This document shows, piece after piece, positions 33,829-44,000 of a DNA stretch of 64,000 bases. The stretch is from NCBI GenBank assembly GCA_963837005.1, contig CAWIMC010000001.1:1612001-1676000 (forward strand). The letters run 5' to 3'. Source of the DNA: CALDTK01 sp963837005. GTDB lineage: Bacteria; Bacteroidota; Bacteroidia; Chitinophagales; Saprospiraceae. Both the position numbers and the translations under genes were made by a program. The stretch's first letter is position 1. Each line of letters starts with the position of its first letter. The notes beneath the pieces were generated by a model. The model was given only the letters and a program-made list of their open reading frames with translations, was not told the origin of the DNA and did no database searches.

Positions 33829-35715
33829 CTACTCAATCCCGTGCATCATCTTTTTCATCCAGCCGCTGATCGCGATAAAGACGAGTCCCGCTGCGATGGG
33901 AACAATGGCGAAGATGAGGAAGAAGCCGCTGAGTCCAACCGCCTCGGCAATCGGCTCGATGTAGCTTCCGGTAAGACCTCCGGCGAAATTGGCGATGAAG
34001 TTGGCCACGAAGAAGACGCCGAACATCAGTCCGATTAACCGCACCGGTGCCAACTTGGACACGTAGCTGAGCCCGACCGGCGAAATGCACAGCTCTCCGA
34101 GGGTGTGGAAGAGGTAGGCGGCAATCAACCAAAACATACTCACGCTCGCGGTTTCGGCACCGTCGGGGATCCCAGCCGCGCCCAGCGCCAGGATTGCAAA
34201 GCCGATACCAAGAAGGATCAGCCCAAGGGCAAACTTGATTGGACCACGGCGCAACAGGGCAAACCGGCGCTCCCAAAGTTTGGCGAAAGCCGGCGCAAAA
34301 CAGATGATGAAGAGACTATTGAAGATCTGGAACCAGCCCGCGGGCACTTCCAACTCCGTGTTCGTGAACTGCTCGTAGAGCATCAGTCCGACCAGGCCCC
34401 AGACGATCACAAAAGCCAGCCCTAAGACGAGATTCGCCGCGGAGTACTCCTTAAAAGTGATGCCGAAAAGCTTTAGCAAGACCCACGTGAGCACCATCAC
34501 GGGGATGACGGTCAGCAGGAGATTTGCGATCTTGAAAGTACCCGCACTGTCGGCGTCCAGGGTTCGGTCGGTGTAGTCGAGGGCGAAAATGGTCATCGAG
34601 CCACCGGCCTGCTCGAAGGCCCACCAAAAGAACACGATAAAGAAGCTGAACACGATGATCGACCAGACACGGTCTCGCTCTACCTGGTAGAGCGACTTGT
34701 CGGACATAATCCAGCCCACGAAACCGACCACCGATCCGATAATGATGGGCGGCATGAAGTGACGACTGAAGACCTGTAGGCTGTTCGCCTGCGGACCGGC
34801 TACGCGTACGACGATGAAGTACATCAACACCGCGATCGCCGCCCCGATAAGACCCCAAGTGATCGCACGCGGCCCATCTCGACCGTCGCCTGTAGACACG
34901 GGATGCTGTCCGGCATCGTCGCGATGCAGAGCCTTTTGAAAGTCTGCGTCGATGGTGACGCCGTCCGGTTCGACGCCCGCTGATTTACGCAGGCTCGGTG
35001 CTGTGGCCACACTCGTAGGATCTGCGGCCTCGAGTTCAGCGAGTTTGCTAGGCGGCAGGCCGATCCTCCCGAAAATGCCCTGGGCGAGATAGAATTGGAT
35101 GAGACCGATGAGCATAAAGATGCCCGCCAGGCCAAAGCCATAGCTGTAGCCATAGTTTTCGTTCTCTCCGTAGTAGCTGCACAGGAGGATACCGAGGAAG
35201 GCCCCGGCATTGATGCCCATGTAGAAGATGGTGTAAGCTCCGTCTTTGAGCTCGGGTTCGTCCTGGTAGAGCTGACCGACGATAGACGAGATGTTGGGCT
35301 TGAACAGGCCGTTGCCGAGAATGAGCATCAGCAGACCGAGGTAGAAAGCGTACTCGATCTCGAACGCCATCGCCGCGTGCCCGACCGTCATAATCATGGC
35401 ACCTAGCAGAACGGCATTGCGGTAACCGAGCAGCTTATCGGCGAGGATGCCGCCGATCATCGGGGTGAAATACACGAGGCCCGTATAGATGCCATACAGC
35501 GCGAGTGCGTCGGCGCGCGACCAGGGCGTATCCCCGAAGGCAACGTCGACCAAGAACACCACGAGCAAAACGCGCATCCCGTAGTACGAGAAGCGCTCCC
35601 ACATTTCCGTGAAAAACAGGACGAAGAGCGCCGGCTTCTGGCCGAAGATGTTTGGCCCGCTGGGCGCTGTGAGTACGGTTGACACGTGAGGGAATGAGCT
35701 TTGATTCCCGGCCAA
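33829..35715 (-). CDS. POT family proton-coupled oligopeptide transporter
   Basis: 628 residues, about 14 membrane helices. The POT/PTR2 opening is FVLFFTEMWERFSYYGMR, containing the conserved E-x-x-E-R-like motif. It is followed by LYGIYTGLVYFTPMIGGILAD, NGLFKPNISSIVGQLY and, in the C-terminal half, LGELCISPVGLSYVSKLAP. A cytoplasmic insertion of about 70 polar residues lies between helices 6 and 7. Imports di- and tripeptides with protons. The annotated TTG start at 35715 sits one base from the stop of the preceding gene; GTG 35685 is a plausible alternative. One hairpin element encodes AFAKL. Confidence 0.92.
   Translation of the reverse strand: MAGNQSSFPHVSTVLTAPSGPNIFGQKPALFVLFFTEMWERFSYYGMRVLLVVFLVDVAFGDTPWSRADALALYGIYTGLVYFTPMIGGILADKLLGYRNAVLLGAMIMTVGHAAMAFEIEYAFYLGLLMLILGNGLFKPNISSIVGQLYQDEPELKDGAYTIFYMGINAGAFLGILLCSYYGENENYGYSYGFGLAGIFMLIGLIQFYLAQGIFGRIGLPPSKLAELEAADPTSVATAPSLRKSAGVEPDGVTIDADFQKALHRDDAGQHPVSTGDGRDGPRAITWGLIGAAIAVLMYFIVVRVAGPQANSLQVFSRHFMPPIIIGSVVGFVGWIMSDKSLYQVERDRVWSIIVFSFFIVFFWWAFEQAGGSMTIFALDYTDRTLDADSAGTFKIANLLLTVIPVMVLTWVLLKLFGITFKEYSAANLVLGLAFVIVWGLVGLMLYEQFTNTELEVPAGWFQIFNSLFIICFAPAFAKLWERRFALLRRGPIKFALGLILLGIGFAILALGAAGIPDGAETASVSMFWLIAAYLFHTLGELCISPVGLSYVSKLAPVRLIGLMFGVFFVANFIANFAGGLTGSYIEPIAEAVGLSGFFLIFAIVPIAAGLVFIAISGWMKKMMHGIE
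34277..34291 (+). repeat. Dispersed GNAA mini-hairpin element, flank variant
   Basis: Core TTTGGCGAAAGCC with perfect stem and loop. The first two flank bases differ. Encodes AFAKL on the minus strand. Confidence 0.65.
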
Positions 35716-35716
35716 T

Positions 35717-36322
35717 TTAGTCGATCACAGCCGTCTGCGCTGTCGTCGGCCAATCTTCTACCTCGATGCGCCATCCAGACAGTTGCAAATTAGCGTCGAC
35801 GACTCCCAATAAGTCTTCCGCCTGCTCGTAACACGCCACCGAGAGCGCAGAGTAGTCCACCTTGTCGCGCAACACCCGCTTGAGTTTGTCGGACACATCG
35901 TTGAGTTCCTGCGTCTCGAAGCCGTTGAAGAAGCCTTGATCCAGGTCGAAGTAGGCACTGTTGACCTCAAAAGCGATCTCGGTTGGGGCAGGCCAGTTGC
36001 GGATGATGACGCGCTTGGCGGACTCGTCGACCTCCACCTCGATGTTCTCCAGGTCGAAGCCCATCACCACCCGGGCGCGGGCGCGCACCATGACGCTCTT
36101 GTTAAATATCGGCAGGTCGATGTAGCCAACCTCCTTGTGGTTAAAGAACTCGTTGTAGTTCTGCTCGACGGTAGCCAGCTTGGCGATCTTTCGAATTTGC
36201 TCCTCGACCACGATGGCGCGCTCCTCGACGGTCGGGGCGGTATTTGCGAGGTACAGCGAGTGGGACAGCCATCCGCTCAGAAAGGCGAGCACGACACTAC
36301 ACAGCAACAAGGCGATTCTCAT
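35717..36322 (-). CDS. DUF4230 membrane-anchored protein
   Basis: 201 residues. One N-terminal membrane anchor (IALLLCSVVLAFLSGWLSHSLYL) is followed by a domain matching DUF4230, with IRKIAKLATVEQNYNEFF, KSVMVRARARVVMGFDLENIEVEVD and RVIIRNWPAPTEI. The part after the anchor should lie outside the cytoplasm. The family has no established function. It is packed between DUF3108 (17 bp) and the POT transporter (1 bp gap), so all belong to one minus-strand operon with the flippase-like gene. Confidence 0.85.
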   Translation of the reverse strand: MRIALLLCSVVLAFLSGWLSHSLYLANTAPTVEERAIVVEEQIRKIAKLATVEQNYNEFFNHKEVGYIDLPIFNKSVMVRARARVVMGFDLENIEVEVDESAKRVIIRNWPAPTEIAFEVNSAYFDLDQGFFNGFETQELNDVSDKLKRVLRDKVDYSALSVACYEQAEDLLGVVDANLQLSGWRIEVEDWPTTAQTAVID

Positions 36323-36339
36323 GACGGGAGGCTTACGAC

Positions 36340-37251
36340 CTATTGCACAGGGAGGGGGTAGCGTAGCTTGTGATGGCTCTTGAGCACTGCCTTCACCGAC
36401 CCGACACTCACGGGACTCTCGATGAGCAAGGGTACGTGGCTCGGCTCGGTACTCGCCCAGACGCGCATCTCGCTGTTCTCGTTAAAGACCTCGCCCGCTA
36501 TAATCTCGGGCGCGAGTTCGTAGGCTTCTAGTTTGCCGAGACCTTTGATTTTTTTGTCGACCTCCTTTCCGACGTACCGCACATTGAGCGGATACACCTG
36601 CTGGCTCATCATGACCGAGATCGGAATCCGACTGTTCGGCCTCGTATCGGCGAGGGAGAAGTTGCGCATCGAATATATGGAAGAGAGCACGTCGTGCAAG
36701 CAGTCCGTCGCCCGGTAACTGGTCGGGCTTTGCATGGCTTCCTCCTTGGTGTGCCCGCGGTAGGTCTTGCCGCGGCGGTTGCGCTGGTCGAACTCTACCC
36801 GCTCGTAGAGGCTGTAGTTGCCTTCCCGGATGTCACGGATCGCGAGGTTCGGCAGCAGCGTTTCCTTGTCGATGTAGCTCTCGTAGCGGTCGCGCACCTT
36901 GAAGAACCACTCGTAGCTAGAGTACGTCGTCCCGACTGCTGAAAGTTTGTACTGCGTGCCCTTGTCCTCGATCTTGAACTCGACCTCGCCGGCGGGCACC
37001 CAAATGAAATTGAGGTTGTAGTAGAGCTTGTATACAACGCGCTCTCCGGCTGCAAAGGCGTCGTTCTTTTGACTGCACTCGGTAGCCACGGTGGTTATGC
37101 TACGTCGAGCGTCACTTTCGGCGGCAAGGGAGGCTACTTTTTCGGCTTTCGCCAAATCCCATTGCACGCTGGAGAACCCCAGGGCGGATACCACGGCCAC
37201 GAAGAGCGCAGCGCACGAAAAAGCTTTAAGAAAGTGAGTCGTTTTTGACAT
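36340..37251 (-). CDS. DUF3108 secreted protein
   Basis: 303 residues from ATG 37251 (SKTTHFLKAFSCAALFVAVVSALGFS, a signal peptide); an ATG at 37263 is possible but adds four residues before the basic region. The DUF3108 domain follows with ERVVYKLYYNLNFIWVPAGE, KVRDRYESYIDKETLLPNLA and DVLSSIYSMRNFSL. Proteins with this domain are periplasmic and predicted beta-rich, but their function is not established. The start overlaps the end of the flippase-like gene by 26 bp. A hairpin element in the region after the signal peptide encodes DLAKA. Confidence 0.82.
   Translation of the reverse strand: MSKTTHFLKAFSCAALFVAVVSALGFSSVQWDLAKAEKVASLAAESDARRSITTVATECSQKNDAFAAGERVVYKLYYNLNFIWVPAGEVEFKIEDKGTQYKLSAVGTTYSSYEWFFKVRDRYESYIDKETLLPNLAIRDIREGNYSLYERVEFDQRNRRGKTYRGHTKEEAMQSPTSYRATDCLHDVLSSIYSMRNFSLADTRPNSRIPISVMMSQQVYPLNVRYVGKEVDKKIKGLGKLEAYELAPEIIAGEVFNENSEMRVWASTEPSHVPLLIESPVSVGSVKAVLKSHHKLRYPLPVQ
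37144..37158 (+). repeat. Dispersed GNAA mini-hairpin element, flank variant
   Basis: GGCTTTCGCC core with AAATC flank, so the GTTTT side is on the minus strand. Encodes LAKA near the DUF3108 protein N-terminus. Strand given is that of the TTTC reading. Confidence 0.6.
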
Positions 37252-38305
37252 TGCCTCGAACAATAAATAGCCATCCGAACAACGCCGGGAGCCCCAGATT
37301 TAGTGCAAAAATGAAAAGCGAAGCCGTCGCAATTGAGACTTCGTTAGGATTGGCGTACCCGAACAAGATCACAGCAAATTCTATGCGAGCTACGGCCTGG
37401 AGCGCAGGGGGCACCGGTAGGAATCCGTGCAAAAGTAACAGCGTCGCCGTACCGATGAGCGCACTCGCGAGGTCCACCGGAAGCCCAAAAGCCATAAAGG
37501 CTAAGCTCATCTGCAACAGGTAGATGAGGTAGCGTGCTGCCGAGGCCGCGAGGAGCCCCGTGCGCTCGCGCTCCATGGTTTCCAGGACATCGACTCTCGC
37601 CAGCCCAGATAATCCCATGCGACGCACCAGCGGAGCGAGCCACCTTGGAAGTTTTACCCCTCTGCCCCAGAGCACCACTTGTGGCGAGTACCAAAACAGG
37701 GCCGCCGTAGCCAGGCCCAACCCCACGGAAAAGACACCAATCCAAAACGCGGCATCACCGTAGAGGTAGCTCCTCAGTTGGCTGCCGTAGGCCGAGGCCG
37801 TAGCCTCTCCGTAGGCGGCGGTGGCTTGTCGCCAAAACTGTAGGGCCACTCCCCCACCGATGAGCAGCGGCGACCACTGCGCCACGGCACCGAGGGCGGT
37901 AACGGCTACGATCGGCGCACGTTGGATGGCCTGCGTACCGGCAAGGCGGCCGGCAAACTCACCGATCCGGATCGGGGTCCACAACCCTACGGCGATCCCG
38001 CCGCAGATCTGCCCGATACTGTCAGACCAAGAGGATTGCAGTTCGCGCGGTAAGGCTGCCCTGAGCTTGTAGGCCTCGATGACGATGTTGACGGGCATCA
38101 GGGCGGCTACCACGGCGACCATAGGCCAGAACCCTGGTGGCAGGTTTTGGCGAAAGCCCTCTACTAGAGCGCCCAAATCATTGAGGACAAAGAACTGTCG
38201 GTACAGCGCATAGCTCAGTCCGAGGGTGACGACGACATTCAGCGCCGTGCGCAGCCAACTCTGATGGGCGACCCACCACGTCGACAAATGACCAAAACCC
38301 AGCAT
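37226..38305 (-). CDS. Lysylphosphatidylglycerol synthase TM/UPF0104-type flippase-like membrane protein
   Basis: 359 residues with about eight membrane helices and no soluble domain. It resembles the LPG_synthase_TM (UPF0104) family: LNVVVTLGLSYALYRQFF at the N-terminus, MPVNIVIEAYKLRAAL (polar residue pattern in the second helix) and VGLWTPIRIGEFAGRLAG, a conserved glycine-rich motif. In MprF proteins this part flips a modified lipid; stand-alone members have unknown substrates. It heads the minus-strand operon that runs through DUF3108, DUF4230 and the POT transporter. Two hairpin elements encode GFRQN near the N-terminus and FWRQ in the middle. Confidence 0.8.
   Translation of the reverse strand: MLGFGHLSTWWVAHQSWLRTALNVVVTLGLSYALYRQFFVLNDLGALVEGFRQNLPPGFWPMVAVVAALMPVNIVIEAYKLRAALPRELQSSWSDSIGQICGGIAVGLWTPIRIGEFAGRLAGTQAIQRAPIVAVTALGAVAQWSPLLIGGGVALQFWRQATAAYGEATASAYGSQLRSYLYGDAAFWIGVFSVGLGLATAALFWYSPQVVLWGRGVKLPRWLAPLVRRMGLSGLARVDVLETMERERTGLLAASAARYLIYLLQMSLAFMAFGLPVDLASALIGTATLLLLHGFLPVPPALQAVARIEFAVILFGYANPNEVSIATASLFIFALNLGLPALFGWLFIVRGNVKNDSLS
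37823..37838 (-). repeat. Dispersed mini-hairpin element, five-base GACAA loop
   Basis: Minus strand GTTTT-GGC-GACAA-GCC. A base is added in the loop while flank and stem stay intact. Confidence 0.55.
38144..38158 (+). repeat. Dispersed GNAA mini-hairpin element, exact consensus
   Basis: In the flippase-like gene, encoding GFRQN on the minus strand. Confidence 0.85.
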
Positions 38306-38327
38306 CCGTATGTCTTAAAGCCTCCGC

Positions 38328-38335
38328 TACCTTGC
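38328..38335 (+). promoter_or_regulatory. Possible -7 element TACCTTGC abutting the ruvC start
   Basis: The octamer ends four bases before the GTG start. Similar TACCTT octamers precede comEC, the first Uma2 gene and the Gfo/Idh/MocA gene by 4-6 bases. Confidence 0.35.
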
Positions 38336-38339
38336 GGGG

Positions 38340-38912
38340 GTGAAGGTAGGCGTACGCATGAAGCCGGTATCGAGACGGGTCCTGGGCATCGATCCGGGGT
38401 CTAATCTCCTGGGCTACGCCATTTTACAGCAGGACGGCAGCAAGCAGACCCTACTCGCCCTCGGTACGCACCGCACCGCCGGCACGGAGGCCTCGGAGAA
38501 ACTTCAGTCTATCTATGCCTTCCTCAACGAACTCATCGAGCTGCACACCCCCACCGAGTGTGCTCTCGAGGCCCCCTTTTTCGGTAAGAACGTCCAGTCC
38601 ATGTTAAAGCTCGGTCGCGCCCAGGGCGTCGCGATGGCCGTGGCAATGTCGAAGGGTCTGCCCGTCACGGAGTACGCTCCGAAGAAGATCAAGCTCAGCG
38701 TGACCGGCAACGGCAACGCAAGCAAGGAACAGGTCGCCGACATGGCCGCCAAACTGTTGAAGTTCGACCGGGCCGGCATGAAGCTCGACGCGACCGACGC
38801 AGTGGCCACCGCCCTGTGTCACCTCAACCAGTCGTCTGCACTCCGAGGGCTCGGCACGAGTTACGGTGGATGGAAGGGATTTTTGGAGGCGCATCCTAAT
38901 CGAGCGCTGTAG
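38340..38912 (+). CDS. ruvC: Holliday junction resolvase RuvC
   Basis: A 190-residue endonuclease that cuts Holliday junctions with RuvAB. The N-terminal GIDPGSNLLGYAIL has the first catalytic aspartate. The second acidic residue is in ECALEAPFFGKNVQSMLKLGRAQGVAM, and the C-terminal pair in KLDATDAVATALCH. The GTG at 38340 is the first start; ATG 38358 is an alternative. It diverges from the flippase-like gene with only 34 bp between them. Confidence 0.96.
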   Translation: MKVGVRMKPVSRRVLGIDPGSNLLGYAILQQDGSKQTLLALGTHRTAGTEASEKLQSIYAFLNELIELHTPTECALEAPFFGKNVQSMLKLGRAQGVAMAVAMSKGLPVTEYAPKKIKLSVTGNGNASKEQVADMAAKLLKFDRAGMKLDATDAVATALCHLNQSSALRGLGTSYGGWKGFLEAHPNRAL

Positions 38913-38951
38913 CAGGCTCGGGCTACGGGAGGCCTAGCGTGGGCAAAGCAA

Positions 38952-39347
38952 CTACCGGAACACCGTCCGAATCCGCTTGGCGAGCCGCTCGAGGGCCGCG
39001 GGCTCAGGGTTGAGCTTTTCCTTTTGGAAGTCGATGTCCTTCATCTGGTTGAGCGGCACGAGGTGCATGTGGACGTGCGGCACCTCCAGACCAATAACGG
39101 CGATCCCGATGCGCAGGCAAGGCACCTCGCGATAAACGGCCGTAGCGACACGTTTTGCGAAAGCGTTCAACTCGGCCAGCTCAGTTTCACTGAGGTCGAA
39201 GTAGTAGTCGACTTCGCGCTTGGGGATGACGAGAGTGTGCCCGTTGACGAGCGGGTGCACGTCCAGAATGGCGAAGTGCTTGTCGTCCTCGGCGACTTTG
39301 TGGCCAGGGATTTCTCCCTGAAGGATACGGGTGAAGATGGATGGCAT
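38952..39347 (-). CDS. HIT family nucleotide-binding protein
   Basis: 131 residues from ATG 39347 (PSIFTRILQGEIPGHKVAED, the normal HIT N-terminus); the longer open frame upstream overlaps greA. LVNGHTLVIPKREVDYYFDL precedes the histidine triad HVHMHLVP, which contains the catalytic histidine of this nucleotidyl hydrolase/transferase family. Members of the Hint/PKCI branch usually act as phosphoramidases. It follows greA by 4 bp on the same strand and so is probably co-transcribed with it. A shortened hairpin-like string at 39152 encodes AFAKR. Confidence 0.92.
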   Translation of the reverse strand: MPSIFTRILQGEIPGHKVAEDDKHFAILDVHPLVNGHTLVIPKREVDYYFDLSETELAELNAFAKRVATAVYREVPCLRIGIAVIGLEVPHVHMHLVPLNQMKDIDFQKEKLNPEPAALERLAKRIRTVFR

Positions 39348-39351
39348 AGGG

Positions 39352-39828
39352 CTACTCGATGGTGATCTCGAGAACCTTAAAGGATTGTGTCCCGGCGGGA
39401 GTTGTGATTTCGGCGGTTTCGCCGACGGCCAGACCGAGCAGACCTGCACCTATCGGGCTATCTACCGAGATCCGCTTCTCCTTAAAAGAGGCTTCGGAGC
39501 TGCTCACGAGCTTGTACTTGACCTCTTTCTTGTTCTTTAACATGAGAAGTCGGACGGTACTTAGGACGGTGACCTTGTCCGTAGAGAGTTCGGACTTATC
39601 GAGCACGCGGGCGTTCGCCAACACTTTGTCTAGCTCACTGATTTTGGCCTCGAGCATACCCTGCGCGTCCTTTGCGGCGTCGTACTCGGCGTTCTCGGAA
39701 AGGTCGCCTTTGTCGCGAGCTTCGGCGATTGCCGCCGATGCGGCGGCGCGACCGTTGGTCTTCATTTCGTGCAGCTCGCTACGTAGACGCTCGTTGCCCT
39801 CCGGAGTGAGGTAGTTGATCTTGGACAT
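39352..39828 (-). CDS. greA: Transcription elongation factor GreA
   Basis: 158 residues from ATG 39828 (SKINYLTPEGNERLRSELHEM); an upstream in-frame ATG at 39900 would add 24 unrelated residues. The N-terminal coiled coil carries the acidic tip EARDKGDLSENAEYDAAKD, which enters the polymerase secondary channel to stimulate RNA cleavage. The C-terminal FKBP-like domain shows ISVDSPIGAGLLGLAVGETAEITTPAG. Rescues backtracked RNA polymerase. Confidence 0.97.
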   Translation of the reverse strand: MSKINYLTPEGNERLRSELHEMKTNGRAAASAAIAEARDKGDLSENAEYDAAKDAQGMLEAKISELDKVLANARVLDKSELSTDKVTVLSTVRLLMLKNKKEVKYKLVSSSEASFKEKRISVDSPIGAGLLGLAVGETAEITTPAGTQSFKVLEITIE

Positions 39829-39931
39829 GGTGGTGTAGGCTTGGTCGTAAAACACGACGTTCCCCCACTGCGCTAGGCAATGGGGAAACGTGAGTCGCAA
39901 AGTACGAACGGTCGGTGGACTTGCGGGGAGA

Positions 39932-40981
39932 TCAGAGCAACAGACGCAGACCGAGGTGGTGGTTGCCGTCGTACACCCGAGTTGCGCGGTAGGCGTAGTC
40001 GAGGTAAAGGTACCGGCGCTTGCCTACGTCGTTGGCCTTACCGAGCGGTGCAGCTATAGTTGCACCGGCGGTGATGGGTAGTTGGACGGACTCTAGGATA
40101 TTCTCATTGGTAGCCCCGACTTCAGGGTTGTAACCAGCCCGTAGCATAAAGATCTTGCGAAAGCTATACTCCGCGCCGACACCTAGGTTGTCGCGACTAA
40201 AGGCGTTGGACGTGAAATTACCCATGATCGTGACCTTATTGTCCTCGTCGACATTGAGGTCGTAGCTCGCACCAATATTGAGTTGGAAGGGTAGGTCGAA
40301 GTCGGCTACACGGTTGAGTACTGTCTGGTTGTAGTCGCCATCGGCCACGGACAATTGCTGAGCAATACCGTCACCTGTAAAGCGCATCCCGAGACCGACG
40401 TTACGGAGGGCTATACCGAGCTTGAACTCGTCTTCCTCACCGCTTACGTATTGGACCCCGGCATCTACCGAAAATCCGAATGCCGTTGCGTTAAAAATTG
40501 ACTCGGAAATAAAGCGCAGGCCTACACCAACACTGATTTTGTCCTCGAAAGTCTTAGCGTACCCGAGACCGATGTGAAAGAAACTTGGATTAAAGCGCGA
40601 ACCGGTGCCTTCAGGGTTGCCAATCGTGGTAACAGGTATCTCTCCAAAGCTTAGCGCGGCGATCTCGAGCGAGATAGCACCTCCATTTTTCAGCCCTGCG
40701 GCAAAACCTGCGGAGGCCATGTTGATGTCGGTACCGGAGAGGTACTGCATGTTCGAAGCGCTCACTTCGACACCATTGACGCGACCGATACCAGCGACGT
40801 TGAGACGCATTGCCTCGACGCCGCTTACGTAAGAGGTGTTGGTCGTACCCAGACCCGCCGAGCGGGCGAAGGGGTTGAGCAGGAGTTCGTAAGCTCCGGC
40901 TTCACCTTGTCGGTCGGGGTTGCCGGCAAAGGCTACCGCGCCACTGAGGAGGAAACAGGCTAGAGAGTAGAGTTTACGCAT
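39932..40981 (-). CDS. PorV/PorQ-family outer membrane protein
   Basis: 349 residues with a signal peptide (RKLYSLACFLLSGAVAFAG) and an outer-membrane barrel. LLLNPFARSAGLGTTNTSYVSGVEAMRLNVAGIGRV is the conserved opening of the PorV/PorQ family. GFSVDAGVQYV and GIALRNVGLGMRF are further family strands. PorV shuttles T9SS cargo from the translocon to the attachment complex. Located 60 bp downstream of the 1394-residue secreted protein gene and in the same direction, so it may be a dedicated carrier for that protein (inference). A loosely similar hairpin string lies at 40693. Confidence 0.83.
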   Translation of the reverse strand: MRKLYSLACFLLSGAVAFAGNPDRQGEAGAYELLLNPFARSAGLGTTNTSYVSGVEAMRLNVAGIGRVNGVEVSASNMQYLSGTDINMASAGFAAGLKNGGAISLEIAALSFGEIPVTTIGNPEGTGSRFNPSFFHIGLGYAKTFEDKISVGVGLRFISESIFNATAFGFSVDAGVQYVSGEEDEFKLGIALRNVGLGMRFTGDGIAQQLSVADGDYNQTVLNRVADFDLPFQLNIGASYDLNVDEDNKVTIMGNFTSNAFSRDNLGVGAEYSFRKIFMLRAGYNPEVGATNENILESVQLPITAGATIAAPLGKANDVGKRRYLYLDYAYRATRVYDGNHHLGLRLLL

Positions 40982-41041
40982 TCGCGTTCGGTTGAACGGG
41001 GCGGCCGCACGTCGACCGCCCCGGTATTATGTCGTGAGAAG

Positions 41042-44000
41042 TTAGAGGCCAGCTGGATCGAAGGCGCGCTGGATGATGAAGGACTTCACCGTCCGCTGTC
41101 CGAGCGGCCCAGCATCCACGTGGATGAGGTATGTACCGGAGGCCACAGGGATGCCCTCGCCATTCTTCATGTCCCAATCGAGATCAGGATAGATCTGCCG
41201 CTTTGGTATCCCCCGATTTGCGAGGTTGACGAAGTCGCCAGTGTTGAACGGATTTTGAGGCTCCTCTGCGCGAGTGTACCTACGGATGAATTTACCGTCG
41301 AGCGAGTAGATCGTGATGACGGCCTTCGCGGGTAGGTTCGTGATGCGGATCAGGTTAGAAAACTCGCTGATCTCATAGCCAGAATATCCGTAGTACGGGT
41401 TCGGGACCACGTTGATGAAGGCCAGAATCGAGTCTGCTTTCGTAGACACTAAATTCTCAGCCTCGACGCCGTTTAGTGTAAACTGGTACGCAGGATATCC
41501 TCGGTTTACGTTCGTGAGGGAAGAGTAATCACGGTCTCTATCTCCCTCCTTTGCTGTGGCGACCTTGTACGAGTTGTTGACTCGCAGCTTGACGACTACG
41601 TCCGAGGGGATGAGTCCTTCCTCGTAAGAGGTCATGGGCTGCGACGGGACCATCAGTCCAGCATAGGTAATGGTCTCTAAAGCCTCGCGGAACTGCGGTC
41701 GCGAGCCACCGTTACCCCGAATGAGGAGGCGGCTTATCTGAGCGCAGGCGTCGTAGGGTTCCCGCGTCACGTAGATGAAATGGTGTCCACCGGCAATGAC
41801 GTTGAAGGGCAGAGGCCGGGTGGCATCCGGTCGGGACGCGATCAGGTCAGGCGATGGATTGAACATCATATCGCGACCCGTGAGTCTCACCGGTGCACCA
41901 TCTGGAGCGAGCACCCCTTCGTAAGCTGCATTGCCCTCTAGTGTGATGGAGCTATTCTCCCCGAAGAAGATGTTGAGTCGCTGACCGCTCTCTACATCGA
42001 TCGCGTAGCCAGGGAACCAGCCCATGCCAAGCGTATCCCGACCGTCGGGCAGCGGCTTACCATCCGCCCCGGCCTCCTTACCGACCGAAGGGGTTTGGCG
42101 AGGCACGAACTGGCTGGCATTGCCTTGATTGCTGACAGCCCCCAAGGTGAAATTACCGTGAGACATCTCTACGACGACACACCTGCTCCATAAGGACTTA
42201 TCCTTGGTAAACACGATGTCGACGTTGTTGAGGTCCTGAAGCTGCAGTGTTTGGATCAGAGCGCGGGAGTTGCTCCGCAACATGGGCGTCAAGAACGACA
42301 GGCCACCTGTAGAAGGACTGGCTTGGCTGTTTTCCGATGCCGTAATCTTAAAGGGTAGCCACTCACCGTTGAAACAATTGGTGAGGGATTGAGCGGGATC
42401 GAACTCTACAGCCGAGGATCCGAGTTCCTCCCCGTTGACTGTCTGTGCAAAGTTGAAGATCTGCGAGCCACCTGGAAATTGTGCAAGCACTCCGGATTTA
42501 TTCGGGATCATCTGGTACCAGCTCGGCCCATCCGTAAGTTGCTCGACCTCACTACCGATACATCCATTCGTACCATTTGGGCGGTCACCGGGCTCTTCGA
42601 CCTGGCCTAAGCGGATGGAGATACCTAGCTTACCAATCGCAACTTCGCTGAGGCTGCTGAAATCCTGATCTGCAATAATAATACTGTCCCCGGCATCCGA
42701 CTTGCGGATCAAACGCCAGTTACCCAAAGGCTCCAGTACGTCGTCACCCATGTCTTCGTCCGAAAAGATTACCTGATAGGTACCGTCACGGGAGACGAAA
42801 GGATTGTAGACGCGGACGCTAATCGGGCCGCGACCTTCCTTGTAGAGTGGTTGTGATCCCCCTTGCTCCAAAAGAATGCGGGTTCGCTCACCCGTGGCAA
42901 GATCGAGGAAGAAATTGCTCGTACCGAGCCCATCGAGCCGTTGTACAGCACCAGCCGCATCGAGACCATTGAGCTTCGTATCCGTAATCGGACGTGGGAC
43001 GCCGGTAGTCGTCTTGACGTTGCGACGTCCTTCTAGATAGGGGCGCGCTTGACCGCTTCCCCCTTGCACGAGGGGATCGAAGTCGCGATAATTATTGTAC
43101 GCGTAGCTCACTGCTTTAAAGTAGTACGGCGTGTGGTTCCGGATCGTCGGGTTCGCCTCTGCAAACTGATCAGTGGTAACCCTGAATACAGTGGAGATAC
43201 CATTGTCTGTAGAACCAGATTCTACTTGTGCCACAGGCTCGAAAACCGGCTTGGCGGGATCATTGGGGTTCTCGATCCGGCGCCAGTTGAAAATTTCTCC
43301 AACACCGTTTCGGAGGTCAGACTGAAAAACGAGACGCGCCACCGCTGGATCGTCGAGGTCGGACACCTCTGGACTCCGGAGTTGGAAGACCTTGTACCCC
43401 TCAAATCGGTAGAGCGAGTCAGAGACGCCATTGGGTGCCAGCAGGTCGACCTCCGCATAGCGCTGTCCTGCATTGTTAGAATTAGCGTTGTCGTTCGTAA
43501 GAATCAAGATCAGTTCCTGATCGAGCTCGACGATGTCGATATCCGGTGCAGTCGGGCCATCGGTAATGTCAAAGCAGTTGTCAAATAGGTTCTGCGCAAG
43601 GTCGTCGGCGTCGAATAGACGCGTCATGTCGGGACACGGCAATTGAATATCCGGAACCCACGGTAGACCGATGATCAACTCGTTGACTGCACCTGGTAGT
43701 AGCTCGAAGGGTCCGGACGCCTGGATCGTCCGGCGATCACCTTCACCGACATTATCAGCACAGGCAGACCATACGCCTGGTCCCCTCGGGATATCAGGCT
43801 CACTCGGGAAAGCGAATTTTACCTCACGACCGTTGGTTCGGTAGCCGCTACCACCCACTGTGTAGGGCGTACCGTCCCTCCAGTTACCGCTGATGAGGTT
43901 GTAAAACTCGCCCGGGCGACCTCTCGTCGGATCTTGCATGCCGGGGGGCACGGGTGCCGTATCAGAGGAGCGCTGGAAGTAGGTAAACGACGACATGCCG